From a virus, in the IMG/VR virus record IMGVR_UViG_3300013094_000050, positions 1 to 62,206 of that record: a DNA stretch of 62,206 bases, one strand, 5' to 3'. Positions 35,701 through 44,600 of this stretch are shown in pieces. Under the pieces are notes generated by a model. The model worked only from the letters and a program-made list of their open reading frames with translations, ran no database searches and was not told where the DNA came from. The translations under genes and the position numbers were made by a program. How positions within the stretch are numbered: position 1 is the first letter of the stretch; the number at the start of each line of letters is the position of its first letter.

Positions 35701-38578
35701 ACTGTATACGTTGTAGTGCAGACACTGTTCTTGTTCTATCATTAGCTAAGTACGGTTGTGCAGTTGCTGCTTGAATAATAGTACTACGTAATTCATCTCC
35801 AACTAGTGCCGTATCTTGAGGAAGCACCATAGGGCCGTACTCGTTATATGTTCCAGTTTTTACATAAATGCTAGTATGCGGACGTTGTAACTGGGGTATA
35901 CCAGAATATGTACCTGCTGTTAATGCATTTGTAATTATAGCTAAAAGATTTTGTGCAATTGATATTGTTCCTACTTCTATATTTGCAGTAGGAACTTCAG
36001 TAATATTTTGTACTGCTTGTTGGTTAACTGGCAACCCTTGAATTGATTGATATATCACTCCAGGAACTGTATTTGATAACACAAGCGGTAATAGTGTATT
36101 TTGTAAGTATTGCAAACTAGCAATCCATACTGTCATTTCATAGCCAGCATTTGTTGTAATATAACTTGTTAATGTTGCAAAAAATGCCTCAGTAGCGGTA
36201 GTACAATATAAATTACCACCGTGCGTTAAATCAAATACTATAGCATCTACAATAGTACCTGCATCTCTTTCTGCTTTGAATTGATTGTAAACAAACGATG
36301 CTGTTCCGGTACTTATACTGTTAGCAGTTATAGGTAAAATTGACCCAGATTTATAGCTAGTACTAATAGTAAAGGAATTAGCAGAGAATGTATTAACATA
36401 ATATGTTGTTCCTGGAACAATTTGTGTTACAATTGCCGTAGAAAACGTAATTGGCATTCCATAGTACATGTTAGCTGTTGTTGTCTGGCTAGTTGTACTA
36501 GATCCGCCAACAATAAATGTGTTTCCTGATGCGCCAGTTCCGATAACATTGAAAGAATATTGTGTTAAAATCCAGTTATTAACTTCTTTTAACATAAATT
36601 GCTTGTTAACTTTTAATGCAAGTCCGGCATTAGTGTTCAAATATCCGTCTTCAATTTGTTTACAAGCAAATAATACGGTAGCCCATGGTTTATCTAAACT
36701 TAAACCTTGGCTATTACCTGTTACATCGGATCCAGATGGGGATACATATACAACATTTTGCAATAATCCATAATAAGACCAAGATGGAATAGATCCGTTT
36801 ACACGAAGAATTTGGCCGTCTGTACCAATAGGTAACCTTGTGGCACCACTATTACCGTAGTATACAATATCTCCAGTAGTAGTTAATACACCACTATCTG
36901 CACCGCTAGCTAATAAATTCCAGAAACTACCAGTCGAATCACTAATAGGATCGTTTGTTCCTGCTAATCCTATGTGCAATGATACACAAATATAACTGCT
37001 ATTACCATAATATACAGCATCTCCAACTAAGTAACTCATTCCAGATTGCCATGTAACAGCATAACCAGATACAATTGTAACTGTTGAGATTACTCCACCA
37101 GAATTTGACGCTACTTTAACGGTAAGGTCATTTGCAGGACTAATTCCTCCTAAATTTGTACCTAATATTTTTAATGTATCGTTATTAGAATAACCAGCAC
37201 CTCCGGCACCTGCATGAACTACGACTGAATACGATGTGCCAGTTAATGTGACATCAAATAATGCTGTACCATTTCCTGCACCACTTACTAAGTTTACACT
37301 AGAAACAGCATTATATGTAGTTGAAGGAGCAGCATTCCAACGAATTCCTGCATTTAATTGCCCCCAGTTGACATTTGAGCTGGACGGTTCTGAATTTGTA
37401 TTATCGGCTAGTGCTGTATAAGTAAATCCACCTAATGTTACTATTTGACCAATTCTGTAGGCAGTCGACGATACCCATGCTCCTGCATATACTAAACCAG
37501 TTGTAAAAATTTGCCAATATCCAGTTGAAGTACTTGGAACTTGTCCACTATTGTTTTGTATGGCAGTATATGTATATCCGCCATAGGTAACTAAATCTCC
37601 AACAGCGTAGTTAGTTGTATTTGACCAAGAATTTTCAAACTCTAATCCATTTACAAAAATTGTAAAGTCAGTTGTATTAATTGTTAAACCAGAAGATGTA
37701 TGAGGTGTAGTACAAATCCATAAATCGGGACCATACTTTACAATATCATTTAACTTATAACGTGTTGCAGTTACCCACGCACCTAGATAATTTAATCCAG
37801 GATTAAACGATGACCAAAAACTTTGATTTGCTTCTAATCCTAGTGTAGCGGTGCTTGCTGATACGTGTGCAGTATTACACACATACGTAATGCCACCATA
37901 AGAAATAAAATCATTGGCTTTATATCGTGTACTAGTTGTCCATGCTCCTAACCAATTAAGATTTGAAGCATAAGTTGTCCAATATGTTTGTTCTGCTTCT
38001 AATCCGGATGTTCCAGTAACTGTTCCCAATGTTGAAACAGTATAAGTACCAGTTAATGCAAATGTAAGTTGTGAACTAGTGCAAGTAACAACAGTAAAAG
38101 TTGTATTAACTAAATTCACAGTACCAGATGTCGATGTAGGAGTAAATCCTGATAATGTTATGGTTTCTCCTACAAGGAAAGGAGGATTTCCGTTAAGTGT
38201 TGTAGCATATGTTAATGTTGCTACTCCAGCCGATACTGTAAATCCAGTAGCAGTTATTGTAGTAGACGCTGAACAACTCATGTGTGCAGTGTTACATAGA
38301 TAAACAACATTTCCGTAAAGTACTAAATCATTAATATTATAATATGTGCTTGTAGACCAATTGCCTTTCCATGCCTGACCGTCAGCTAATAAGTTCCATT
38401 TAGTTACACCAGCACCTCCAGCTAAGTCAGTAGCAAATGTTGATGAACTTGTATTGTTTAATACACAAATATAAGCTCTTCCGCCGTTAGTTACTACGTC
38501 ATCGACTACATACGAATATCCAGATTGCCATGCACCTTGATAAACAAACTTAATTCTACCTAATTTGAATTCTGCCAT
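23768..38578 (-). CDS. Giant modular adhesin, 4936 residues
   Basis: One uninterrupted frame. Order from the N-terminus: seven short Trp/Tyr modules resembling carbohydrate-binding module family 5/12 (about residues 14-550; pattern W-x4-Y-x4-D-x-V-x-Y-G-x3-Y); a small Ig-like cassette inserted after the second; a beta-helix opening with YVSPSGSD near 606; helical modules centred on a RD-x-G motif near 769, 1109, 1279, 1592, 1762, 1944, 2259 and 3106; a long array of about 70-residue beta domains (about 2340-2900); a conserved beta-helix core with LHNGGNRSMLANDYTQVLSDG (about 3143-3313); repeats with YGNG/YGGG and a W (about 3650-4130); more beta domains; and a C-terminal virion-type end with NSDSIVPTQKAVKAYI. 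The C-terminus, core and N-terminus are paralogous to the 3268-residue neighbour. Late promoter GATAAATA and AGAGGA ribosome site precede it. Role: host recognition, possibly glycan binding. Confidence 0.85.
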   Translation of the reverse strand: MAEFKLGRIKFVYQGAWQSGYSYVVDDVVTNGGRAYICVLNNTSSSTFATDLAGGAGVTKWNLLADGQAWKGNWSTSTYYNINDLVLYGNVVYLCNTAHMSCSASTTITATGFTVSAGVATLTYATTLNGNPPFLVGETITLSGFTPTSTSGTVNLVNTTFTVVTCTSSQLTFALTGTYTVSTLGTVTGTSGLEAEQTYWTTYASNLNWLGAWTTSTRYKANDFISYGGITYVCNTAHVSASTATLGLEANQSFWSSFNPGLNYLGAWVTATRYKLNDIVKYGPDLWICTTPHTSSGLTINTTDFTIFVNGLEFENSWSNTTNYAVGDLVTYGGYTYTAIQNNSGQVPSTSTGYWQIFTTGLVYAGAWVSSTAYRIGQIVTLGGFTYTALADNTNSEPSSSNVNWGQLNAGIRWNAAPSTTYNAVSSVNLVSGAGNGTALFDVTLTGTSYSVVVHAGAGGAGYSNNDTLKILGTNLGGISPANDLTVKVASNSGGVISTVTIVSGYAVTWQSGMSYLVGDAVYYGNSSYICVSLHIGLAGTNDPISDSTGSFWNLLASGADSGVLTTTGDIVYYGNSGATRLPIGTDGQILRVNGSIPSWSYYGLLQNVVYVSPSGSDVTGNSQGLSLDKPWATVLFACKQIEDGYLNTNAGLALKVNKQFMLKEVNNWILTQYSFNVIGTGASGNTFIVGGSSTTSQTTTANMYYGMPITFSTAIVTQIVPGTTYYVNTFSANSFTISTSYKSGSILPITANSISTGTASFVYNQFKAERDAGTIVDAIVFDLTHGGNLYCTTATEAFFATLTSYITTNAGYEMTVWIASLQYLQNTLLPLVLSNTVPGVIYQSIQGLPVNQQAVQNITEVPTANIEVGTISIAQNLLAIITNALTAGTYSGIPQLQRPHTSIYVKTGTYNEYGPMVLPQDTALVGDELRSTIIQAATAQPYLANDRTRTVSALQRIQWLLPAIASNVPVISTSTNSVVQEYLGTNPFSSFTQTVSTNVTLIQTILANGLSALPGAGTSTITYTGGSVTVPNTGTYTLTTPTGFGTTLSNIAYACSGNVTGSTVGYDAGVAQITQNIAFIQTEIAAYMASAYSSVWSGMSSANQGYTLRDVGYLLNSIIYDMTYGGNTQSEIDGLAYYSLGSASITSGFQAATVGMLTRIQTIIPYIVTANTGGWTKTSGNTASQVTTGTAGQTNAGVYAAALVGLVINWVNGTNGTGNSFSSNPVGTIRPCYSWVPSSNLSAFNNIQANKVAIQSWVKNWVSTNYGSVVSNLALTYRDAGTIVDALSYDLLLGSNYYSMISGRAFYRLVSSAETLVGGPELAVTQQSINYIGTQVAGYAAGSPIGASGSTINIANSATVGSIVNNNTLLQGILANGLTYSPVFGNPNSTIISQTTLGSVTNNSTTGISYSTTTVALPAGTAIVITRTSSGTAITGNLTIGGTAISAIGSTINAIYYTGATSTATTATLYASYQNALSSTNPLTIGGTTTTGATFTIGITTPNIGTFTTTTPTGYNTSSLTNTAYSITGLGVSGYTGNTTGDTTGYGYGAANIAANITFLQTEIANYLNGYTGSGFSWNGLTAEYQGKSLRDLGYILQSIQYDIIYGGNTQSQIQGIGYYSLGVASLTPASTLAASVAALTRLQTIIPNIVNGNTTWSKTSGNNATQTVVTSGTYTNAATYTQALIGNIINWVNGTNGTGSSLSTGIGLSGTVLPCTTWVSAPVLTAFNAIQAQRSYLQTQIQTFVATQYPNNVTNLALTYRDAGTVIDALSYDMLLGSNYFTLVSGRSFYKYVTSAQHLVSPTELSATQSATQYIAYYISALATQAGTLPAQTGDFGNPAAVNLVINNTAIIQNMFANGLTITPGVQNNTNYGTTLGIVQEPAFNIPRVTGYNTYYLVGFGTAVTQIQNNYQFIKDEIINYLNDTLSGTTWQSYGVTNQAETVRDLSNILDALQYDLTYGCNDQSLICGRAYYSLNSPLIVAPYLTGVQSALNRLLAIIGSIVRGSAVSASVGNSTTQNGIGTDAGANASAFVQARVSDIIYWLTYGIPNPTTGTTTGTISGSTLTVASGTGLAIGQCITGTTLTTTATAVNGSTGAVTLLQTTGLASGMAITFTTAYGYSGQSAFGGLTTTTYTINAVSGNTVTLYQYGTTTAPSLTTATGQMTVTAGVAPGTYITAGSGTSWTVSVSQTIVTTTTITGTFIITPVVSGAFNFATPLNQLSFNAIQAQATLIQNDAQAWVTRFFQNEGPSLSLTNRDAGYVVTALSYDVLFGSNFYSIINGRAYNRLIPLVAALQQNYADSTYGAIGFIGQKIKVIAAAGFVAQTQTTIDDMVAQILGQPTNNTLFVGSINGTQLTINSISAGIIIPGMVLSGTGIQTGTSIISGATTTITGAYISSNTGVFSLATPLITAPVVGQQITISGTFSAGSIVGYVSGTIYYVIGNPTTSTFQLSTTQNGTPVTTTTGGSSGSPITGITITASPTQWLLNYSASVSSTTTSIQNAIPTTNYITLGTTTGMVPGLSVTISGASIGNLIAGTYYIKQVLSTTQLTLSTSYNGPVLSITAANTLSNVSITGINGQFSFNAVSVALGVGQPVTISGSNVGTGSIVGYSNPTTYYIVGTPTATSFVLSASINGSPITTTAGTPSGWTIKVGYTGAMIATVYGIYGGLALTTNVTGLSTNIPVTAVTTSTNLITLSSDAGIYINMPIVFTGLPSPINTTAIATTGSTTNTITLAATASSLGIVAGQQVYFTGVMLGTVVFNQIYYVINPTSNTIQISNTLGGSAVSLTSTTQITGVTITSTSGVFACTALGSIPKVGQAVTINGTLSTGTINGSAIVNQTFYIIGSPTTTAFQLSATVGGLPIVTTTTGSTITGATFNLNAAMNVFVNAAGGLVNGDTYWVNSVTQGTYPASGTTITITNSYKSGTAFTITNSLTGLTAYASVGLYTNQGIAYKIVNGMSQVWGNPTNSYQSYPGYNNTLSTITGAELLRINKTFLATEAAVWPQTNYGSVVTTTNSNGTITTSTPHNLLVGDPVQFGLTGTIFDSNILTNTVYWVLTTPTSTTFTVSVVQPGSGTQSTLGLVGGSGSMSVNYYIIVSKATRDASYHIDALHHDVSLTGNYKSTRYAQVYLSAVTGSQYTNLIHVRNGTGIRNMTLNGMQGALTIPNALGTKRPTGGTYTSLDPGFGPNDSSVWEFIRSCYVQNVTTFGNGCVGMKIDAALHNGGNRSMLANDYTQVLSDGIGIWCTGHGALTECVSVFSYYGYSGYMAEYGGRIRATNGNSSYGTYGVIAEGVDSYETPIYANLNNRANPAYITNVVTDGTNAILRIEYENAGSAYSNYNPSISGAGYNAFAIGDEIRDFAVFETRLVDMNNGQGVGGSNYLTISNTAQSGTVGQITIANSDTNLSSAYIGMRIFLTGGTGVGQYANILNYTASSKIVNVYRSNFVPLTITTNTTSVFTVSSTNTMYANQPIYLSANIGNLTYSTVYYVVGSSLSANGTTFSVSTSSGGAASTLSATSATPAVMSTSTIIGTTLTVGTLASGTIYVGMLLTGNGVAANTYISANISGSSNGSTWTVTVSQNISNTTITGTISVQVYEAGWDAAVPGATIANVLDATTTYIIEPLITYTSPGFTSTATTIPSAQYGSVAYGAGNFVTAANPGTVTSYSTNGTTWTAGGVLPSSTNWNVVYGGGQGATATAVIGGLNGSGCVLQPIIGTGANYGQIVGITVVQGGNNYSSPPTIVITDSTGQGAQAVAEILNGSVTNVYMNITGSLYTSPTVTAITSELSSITPVTWGQNYFTNPTVVISPPVASTAWTSSGTATANAYYYYVDVTVVPNVTNYYQAQSAGTFSTTAPTFTNQYYGKSGSSATGIGASGTYGVTLVYAGSLPAATANLTNNGISSFTVTQAGFGYTSVPTVTIIDQYAAFLAISTSTNATAYNPVSSISATYSVSSTLGNAWSSGTSTGQTTLNSVAYGNNYYIAVGGSGSAVAISLYNATSLASASWVNQSSYIPSNSSGYTAVAYGGGVFCAIGGTLTSWMRSDPTTWYVGGTLPSKTWVSLTYGNGRFIALASDGTVYYTVNWQPSAWTSSPNITNNTWVAANNNPLNAIGITTWKNISYGEGLFTAISSAPSMTVTATSSSGATLSSTTGLAVGAAFTPTAVTQTTTASATSHATASTTGIIGNGAASPGAGVVFTPTGTITGSFQIGMILTSSGTITAGTTILGVNSVTFTGTISTTTLTVTGTPTGVISIGMAITGTSVTAGTYIVAFGSGSGGAGSYTLNQSATGTPTTGTSYSVSVSQVTTSATLTGTLDQVQIGSSSGMAVNESIVFAGTTGGGITANTVYYISRIVNSTTISIATTPNSTSNLTLTNLGTPPASVTAGSYLGGLVSGTTYYIASVNSGTGVITIADTQQHAIANTNLISLTTATGSWTAIAGSAGSAYNYCATSWSGVDWAMQVMPATSAWQAVAFGNPTNTTLGSNPTWVVVSKTNSTTAALIQTGATPLGRVKVTSNAIAEVRMIEPGSGFARGNVSATTLSTNVITVDNTVNLYANQQIVFNGTSAGGLSTNVYYYVVNGSITSTSFQVSTSYGGVAIPLTTANITGITYFASPIATITDPNHVNSAALVPRIGNGVLGNPTFTNRGVGNTTATASVTGDGYGDFYQTGSYINVSGLYQIPTAGCNVTFSSITGSNQWYKLVQVTNVLGSAGNYTATFQINPSMSTLLAPIHNTLITTRLLYSNSRLTGHDFLYIGTGGFTSTNYPNVDPTKAVTANQTLATGGGRVFFTSTDQDGNFNVGNLFGVQQSTGTASLNASAFNLSGLQSLTLGSVSLGVNSATITQFSTDQYFTANSDSIVPTQKAVKAYITSQIGGGQSSLNVNTITAGQVYIAGNSISTTTGNQIYVSSKMLFTGGIDGAPVALQFFGQR

Positions 38579-38598
38579 TTTGTATCATCCTCTGATAA

Positions 38599-38606
38599 TA
38601 TTTATC
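38599..38606 (-). promoter_or_regulatory. Late promoter upstream of the 4936-residue gene, GATAAATA
   Basis: GATAAATA on the minus strand lies 21 bases before the ATG, inside the 50-base gap between the two giant genes. An AGAGGA ribosome site follows it. Confidence 0.55.
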
Positions 38607-38628
38607 TTATTTTCTTTTCTTGGTTTTA

Positions 38629-41600
38629 TTACCACACCTGAGTCGATGTCTTATTCCACGCATTTCTGCCGAAGAAATCTAATGCTGCCATATTTCCGTC
38701 TACACCTTTCTTATTAATATATACTTTATTTGACATTTTTACCACTGACCCTGAAATTCCATTCGGTATACTTGATGCAATAAGATTTGGATTTCCAACT
38801 TCGACCGTACCTGCAATTAAATTACCAGTAAATGTGTTTGCACCACCTTGGCTTAATCTACTAGTTATGTAAGATTTAATGGCTTTCTGTGTTGGTAAAA
38901 TCGCATCTGAATTAGCTGTAAATGAAGGATCTGTACTAATTTGTGTGACTACTACACTACTACTTCCAACAGCTAATCCGCCTAAACTCAATGTATTCAA
39001 TCCAATCAATCCGAACTGTGTAGCACTAAGTGTAACAGTTCCAGTTGCTTGCTCTACCCCAAATAAACTACCAACTAAAAAGTTACCATTTTCATCTGTA
39101 CTTACATAGAATACGTGACCTTGGTTAACTTCAATTGCTTCGTTTTGAGGTAAAGCAGTTGATTCATCAACATTAGGATAATTTGTTGAATAATAATTAC
39201 CAACACCGATTGATAAGAAATCATGATTTGTTAATCGAACTTGGCTATACAACGCTCTGACTGTAAATTTAGTGCCGTTTGCCGGACTATTTGCATTTGT
39301 CACACTAGGCGATACTTGAATATTTGCTTCAATAAATGGTGCCACTGTTCCATATACTGCATATGCGCTAGTAACTTTGTAAATTTGACTAATACCGTCG
39401 ATGCTAATATTACTACCAACAACTGGTACAGATTGTAAATTATTACAAATAAGAGTATAACCTGTTTGATATGTATCGGCAAAACCATTTCCGCTAATCG
39501 TAACTGCTGTAGATGTTGTATTGTATCCAGTACCTCTATTTACAAAAGTAGGATTACTTAACACACCACTAGCAATTCTAGATTGCACTGAACATGATAT
39601 TTGTGCATTAAAATCGTAAAATGTTACAGTCGGAGACGGAGTTATTGTAACTAGTGTGCCTGATGCTGTTGCAGCTTGTGATATGACGATCGAAGATGCT
39701 CCTGTATTGACTGATAATATTGTAGAATTAATTGGTATACCTGTACCTGCAACTGTTAATCCTGCATACAATGTGCTAATATTTGTAATATGCGTAATTG
39801 TAGTAGAATTTAGAGTTAAGGTTCCTGTTACCGCCGATGGATAATTTGAACCAGTTTCCCATTGTGTAATTCTACTTATAACATTAGATGTTACAGTTGC
39901 TCGACCTTGAGGACGAATACCTTCTGATATTGTTGTAACACTTCCAGTTCCAGTTCCAGTTCCTGATAATGTTGGAAACACACCAACATTATTGGCATTA
40001 AATCCAAATCCTAATACACCTATACTACCATACGATAATGTTCGGTTATACCAGTAAACACCGCTATCACTTGAATACTCAGAAGTTCCTGAACTTTGTA
40101 CTGCAACAAATACTCCCTGACCATATGTTATACTATTAGCTGATAGGTATGTTAATCCTTGATACCAAGTTGCACCATCAAAACTATATGCCGGATACAA
40201 TCCAGTACCACTTTGGATAGCTACAAATCGGCTGTTACCCCAAGTAATACCGGTATAGTTTGGAACACCAGCAATTGCAAAATTTACTCCACTTGTAGTA
40301 CCAGCAACAGTAGTTATTTGTGTGAAAGTTGGATATGTAGATGACAATGTCATTTGTGTTGCGCCGTCTACTGTACTATAAATGTAATAAGTACCATTTG
40401 TTATAGTACCTGCACCGGTATTTTCTCCAGATACAACTACAGCCATTCCAGGCAATAACTGTATAGGACTTGCACTAATTGTAATACCGCCGGCAGAGTT
40501 ATTAATTGTAACTGTTGTGAATATTGTAGATGCTTGAGGCAACTGCCCAGCAACCCATGTATTTCCATCAGGACTTCTTGCAATAGTGCCGTCGCTTGCA
40601 ATCGCTAAGAATTGCTGATCTCCGTACACAAGACCGACCCATGCTTTATTTGTTAATAATCCAGTTGTACTTAAATTCCAACTATATCCAAAATTTGTTG
40701 AATATGCAGCAGGACCAGTAATTGTAACTACTGCCCATGCATTGCTAGTTACGCTATTACCAGAAATTGCAACCCAATTGCTTAATGCAGTGTTATACGC
40801 AGCATCAGCCCATTGTTGTGTGCTAGGCATCGATAATGGTTGCCAGTTAATTCCGTCAATACTAGTTGCTGCTGATTGTGATGGACTTGCTCCTGGATTT
40901 TGTGCTAAGAAATGTCCGTAACCATAACGAATATTTTGCCAATTTAGTACACTTGCGCCAGTTAACACAGTTGATGATGCTGAAATCCAATGAACTCCAT
41001 CTAAACTATATGCAGTATTTCCATTTTGGGCCAGTGCAACAAACACTCCGTTACCAAATGCAACGTTAGTCCAGATTGTAGTAAGAGGCAAAGTAGTTGC
41101 TACCCATGTTTGTGCTCCGTATCCTAGACTATATGCAGCAACATTACTTCCTAGTTGGCTGGTTCCAGTGACTGATCCTAGAACCGAAACTGTGTAAGTA
41201 CCAGTTAACGCAAATGTAAGACCTGCAACTGCGCAAGTTATTACGGTGAATGTTGTATTAACTGTATTCACAGTACCGCTAGTCGATGTGGGAGAAAATC
41301 CCGATAATGTAATAGTAGAACCAGGTGCAAAAGGTGCTATAGTTTGTGTAGCAAACCCTAACGTAGCTGTTCCTCCTGATACAGTGAATGATGTAGCGCT
41401 CAATGTTAACGGTACTTGGCCGCTAGATAATGCTACATATATTCCATTTCCAAAATCAATATCAGTCCATGCAGTAGTAGTAGGTAATGCATATGTTGTC
41501 CAAGATAAACCATTATTTGTACTAACAGATACTAGTGCTGTGTTTGATGCTACAGATACCCATGTACCTTGGCCGTTGTTAGTTACAGCATTAAATAGTC

Positions 41601-44600
41601 CTTTAGTAACTCCCATGCCGCCACCGTTGATCCAAGTCGTGCCGTTAGTAGTATATACACTAATACTTGCACCACTAGCAGCTTGACTAACTGCAACAAA
41701 TGTATTTGCACCGTATGTAATATCTAACCAAGTATAAGATGCACTTAACGATGGTCCAGTATTCCATGTAGTACCGTTGGTACTCCATCCAGTAGTTCCT
41801 GAACCTGAAATTGCAACGTAAATACCGTTGCCATATGCAATAGCTGTCCAATTTACAGTTGCAGGTGCTAGTTGTGCTATTGTACTCGCTTGTGTTACTT
41901 GGGTAGCTATAGTGACAAATCGGCCGTTGCCGTATGCAATCTTATTCCAAGAACCTGGATAATTTGCCGGTAAATTTGTAGTATGCCAACTAGCACCTGC
42001 TGCGTTTGAATATGCCGCGACACTAGTTCCTCCAGCTGTTGATCCTATTGCGATCCAATAAAAGTTTCCAAATGCTATACTGGTCCATGCAGTCACTGTC
42101 GAAGGCAGTGTATAACTAGACCAGGTGTTACCATCAGATGATTGAGCACCTGTTGACCCTGCACTTGGAATTGCTAAGAAATAATTATTTCCATATGCAA
42201 TTCCTTGCCATGTTGGCCCTCCAGTTAATGGTGTAGCCATAGTTCCTGTAACTTGAGACCATGATGGTAAACTATATTGCAATCTTGGTTCAACATAGTA
42301 TACAGATTGAGAATCTAATGCTATTGCAGTCGGGGTTCCTGGATTAAAGTTATCCCATCCGCAAGCACCCATCTGCATTGTTCCAGTTCCAGATATTAAT
42401 GTAATTGGAGTACCTGCAAGCGATGTGCTTACTAACAATGACGGAGTTGTTCCAGGAGTAATAGCTGTAATATAATATGTTGTATATGAATTAACACCAC
42501 CTAATAACGGTAATGAATATGTTCCTGTCATAGAACCAGTTTGTCCTATATTATTTGTTACAACAACTTTAGGTCCTGAAGTAGTAGCTGTCATAGTTCC
42601 GCTACCTCCACCTAGTACATAAGGTGATACACAAGTTCTTACATAAATTAATCCAGACGCATTAACTAATGATACAGGATTAACTCCATCAGACGATACT
42701 GTAATTTGGTTTGTTGCAGTATTAGTTGTTAAAATATAATAAACTGTTTCTCGTTGAAGACCTCCAAAAAATCCCCCTGATGTAAGTCCGCTGAATATAA
42801 TAGGTTGTCCAAGCACAAAATTGTTTACTGATGTTGATATTTGTATCAAATTTGTAGTAATTTGTGTAGATGTTGCTGTCGTCCTAATAATGCCTGCACT
42901 TGAAACAATTTGAAAATCAGTGGTATCGGGTATATTACTAATATAATATACTGTATTTGTTGTAATAGATGCATCAAAAGTTGTTCCTGTAAAAATTATA
43001 GGAGTCATTGGTACTAATGATGTTGTGGAAGTTGTTTGTATTGTGTTTGTTGCACCACCTATACTACCTGTCACAGTAATTGTTACCAAATTAGTAGATA
43101 CAGTAAAATTATTGCTATTTATAATATCGTTAACATAATAATATTGACCTAATGTTATTCCACCAACAGATACTCCAGTAAATTCAATTGGAATATTTGG
43201 AATCATATTTGTAGTCGATGCAATCAAATATCCAGAATAACTTGGGAAAGTTACAGTCATTGTAATACCTGCTGTGCTCAATACATTTGTTAACTGTACA
43301 GCATTACCACTGATGCCTGTTGCTATTTGTATATTATTTCCGGTTATATTAATGATATAATATACAAATCCTGGAGTAAGATTAAAACCTGCGCCTGTTA
43401 ACAATGTAAACACCACTGGCATATTAATAAACAATTGTGCAGCACTATTCACTTGAATAGTATTTGTAATACCACCAACAGTTGCAACAGCTACTACAGT
43501 TGCAACAGATGTTTGCGTAATTGTAGTATTGAAATAAGTAGGAACGAATCGAACTTGTTGGTTAACATATAATCTACTAATGTCAGTACCATTAGCTAAA
43601 AATAATAAATTTGCAGATGGTGTGGAACTATATGTTGTTTGAACAACATTTATTGTATCTACACTTTCTTTTAATACCAGCGCTGTTCTGCCAGGTACAT
43701 TATTTGCATCTTTAGTTGTACTTTTATTATAATATGCAATCCATCCATATTGGCCTGCTCCGGTTCCTGCTTGGATTAATACCCGCATATTTACATAATT
43801 GTAAACACCTGGATCAGATGCTGATAACTGGATCGATGTTGCATTTCCAGATTGTGCATTTCCGCTATTGGTTACATAACCAGATCCGCCAGTGTATCCA
43901 TTACTGTCTGTAATAATTCTAGTATTAAAGATTGATCCACTTCGAATTTCATCTCCTGACAAATTCGCATTATAGCCTGCACCAGTTACTTCATAATTTG
44001 CATATGCGGTATACATACCGTTAGTTGTTTCAAGATAAAAATCCGGAGCAGGTGTAGATCCTGATATTTCTATTTGAGATCCGTATATAACAGAATATGT
44101 ATTAGATATAGGAGCGTTTGCTCCTTGTGCAAAAAACTTATAAGTTAACGAAGTATTAAGTCCAGTTTTATCATTTACAGCAAACCAAACTCTGTACCAT
44201 CCTGCCGCCAAAGTTTTTTCTGCTCCGTAATACAAAGGCAAAGTTCCTGCATTAGTTGAATTTGATATATTTGTTCCTGCATACGGTGTGACTGTATTTG
44301 TGCCAGTATTATAACTGACACCACTTATAACTGTGCTAGAACCAGAAAATATTGCTTGAATATCAATAGTTTGAGAAGTGCCTGGATATACATACAAACT
44401 AAAAGTATAGTTCTGTGAAGTACCAGTAGGAACAATACCAGACGATGTTACAGTCACTAATGTTCCTACTAATATATTAGTAGAACTAGTTGTAGAATAA
44501 GTTCCTATATATTGTAGTGTAACATTACCACTTGTTACATTCTGTGCAAGAGTAGGTGGTGTTATACCAAATGTTCCAGTACTAGTTGCCAAGTAATAAT

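Noticed and set aside
35466-36773. Plus-strand open frames of about 100 residues inside the giant gene
   Set aside because: Antisense shadows of low-complexity fibre sequence; no promoter or ribosome site and no family features.
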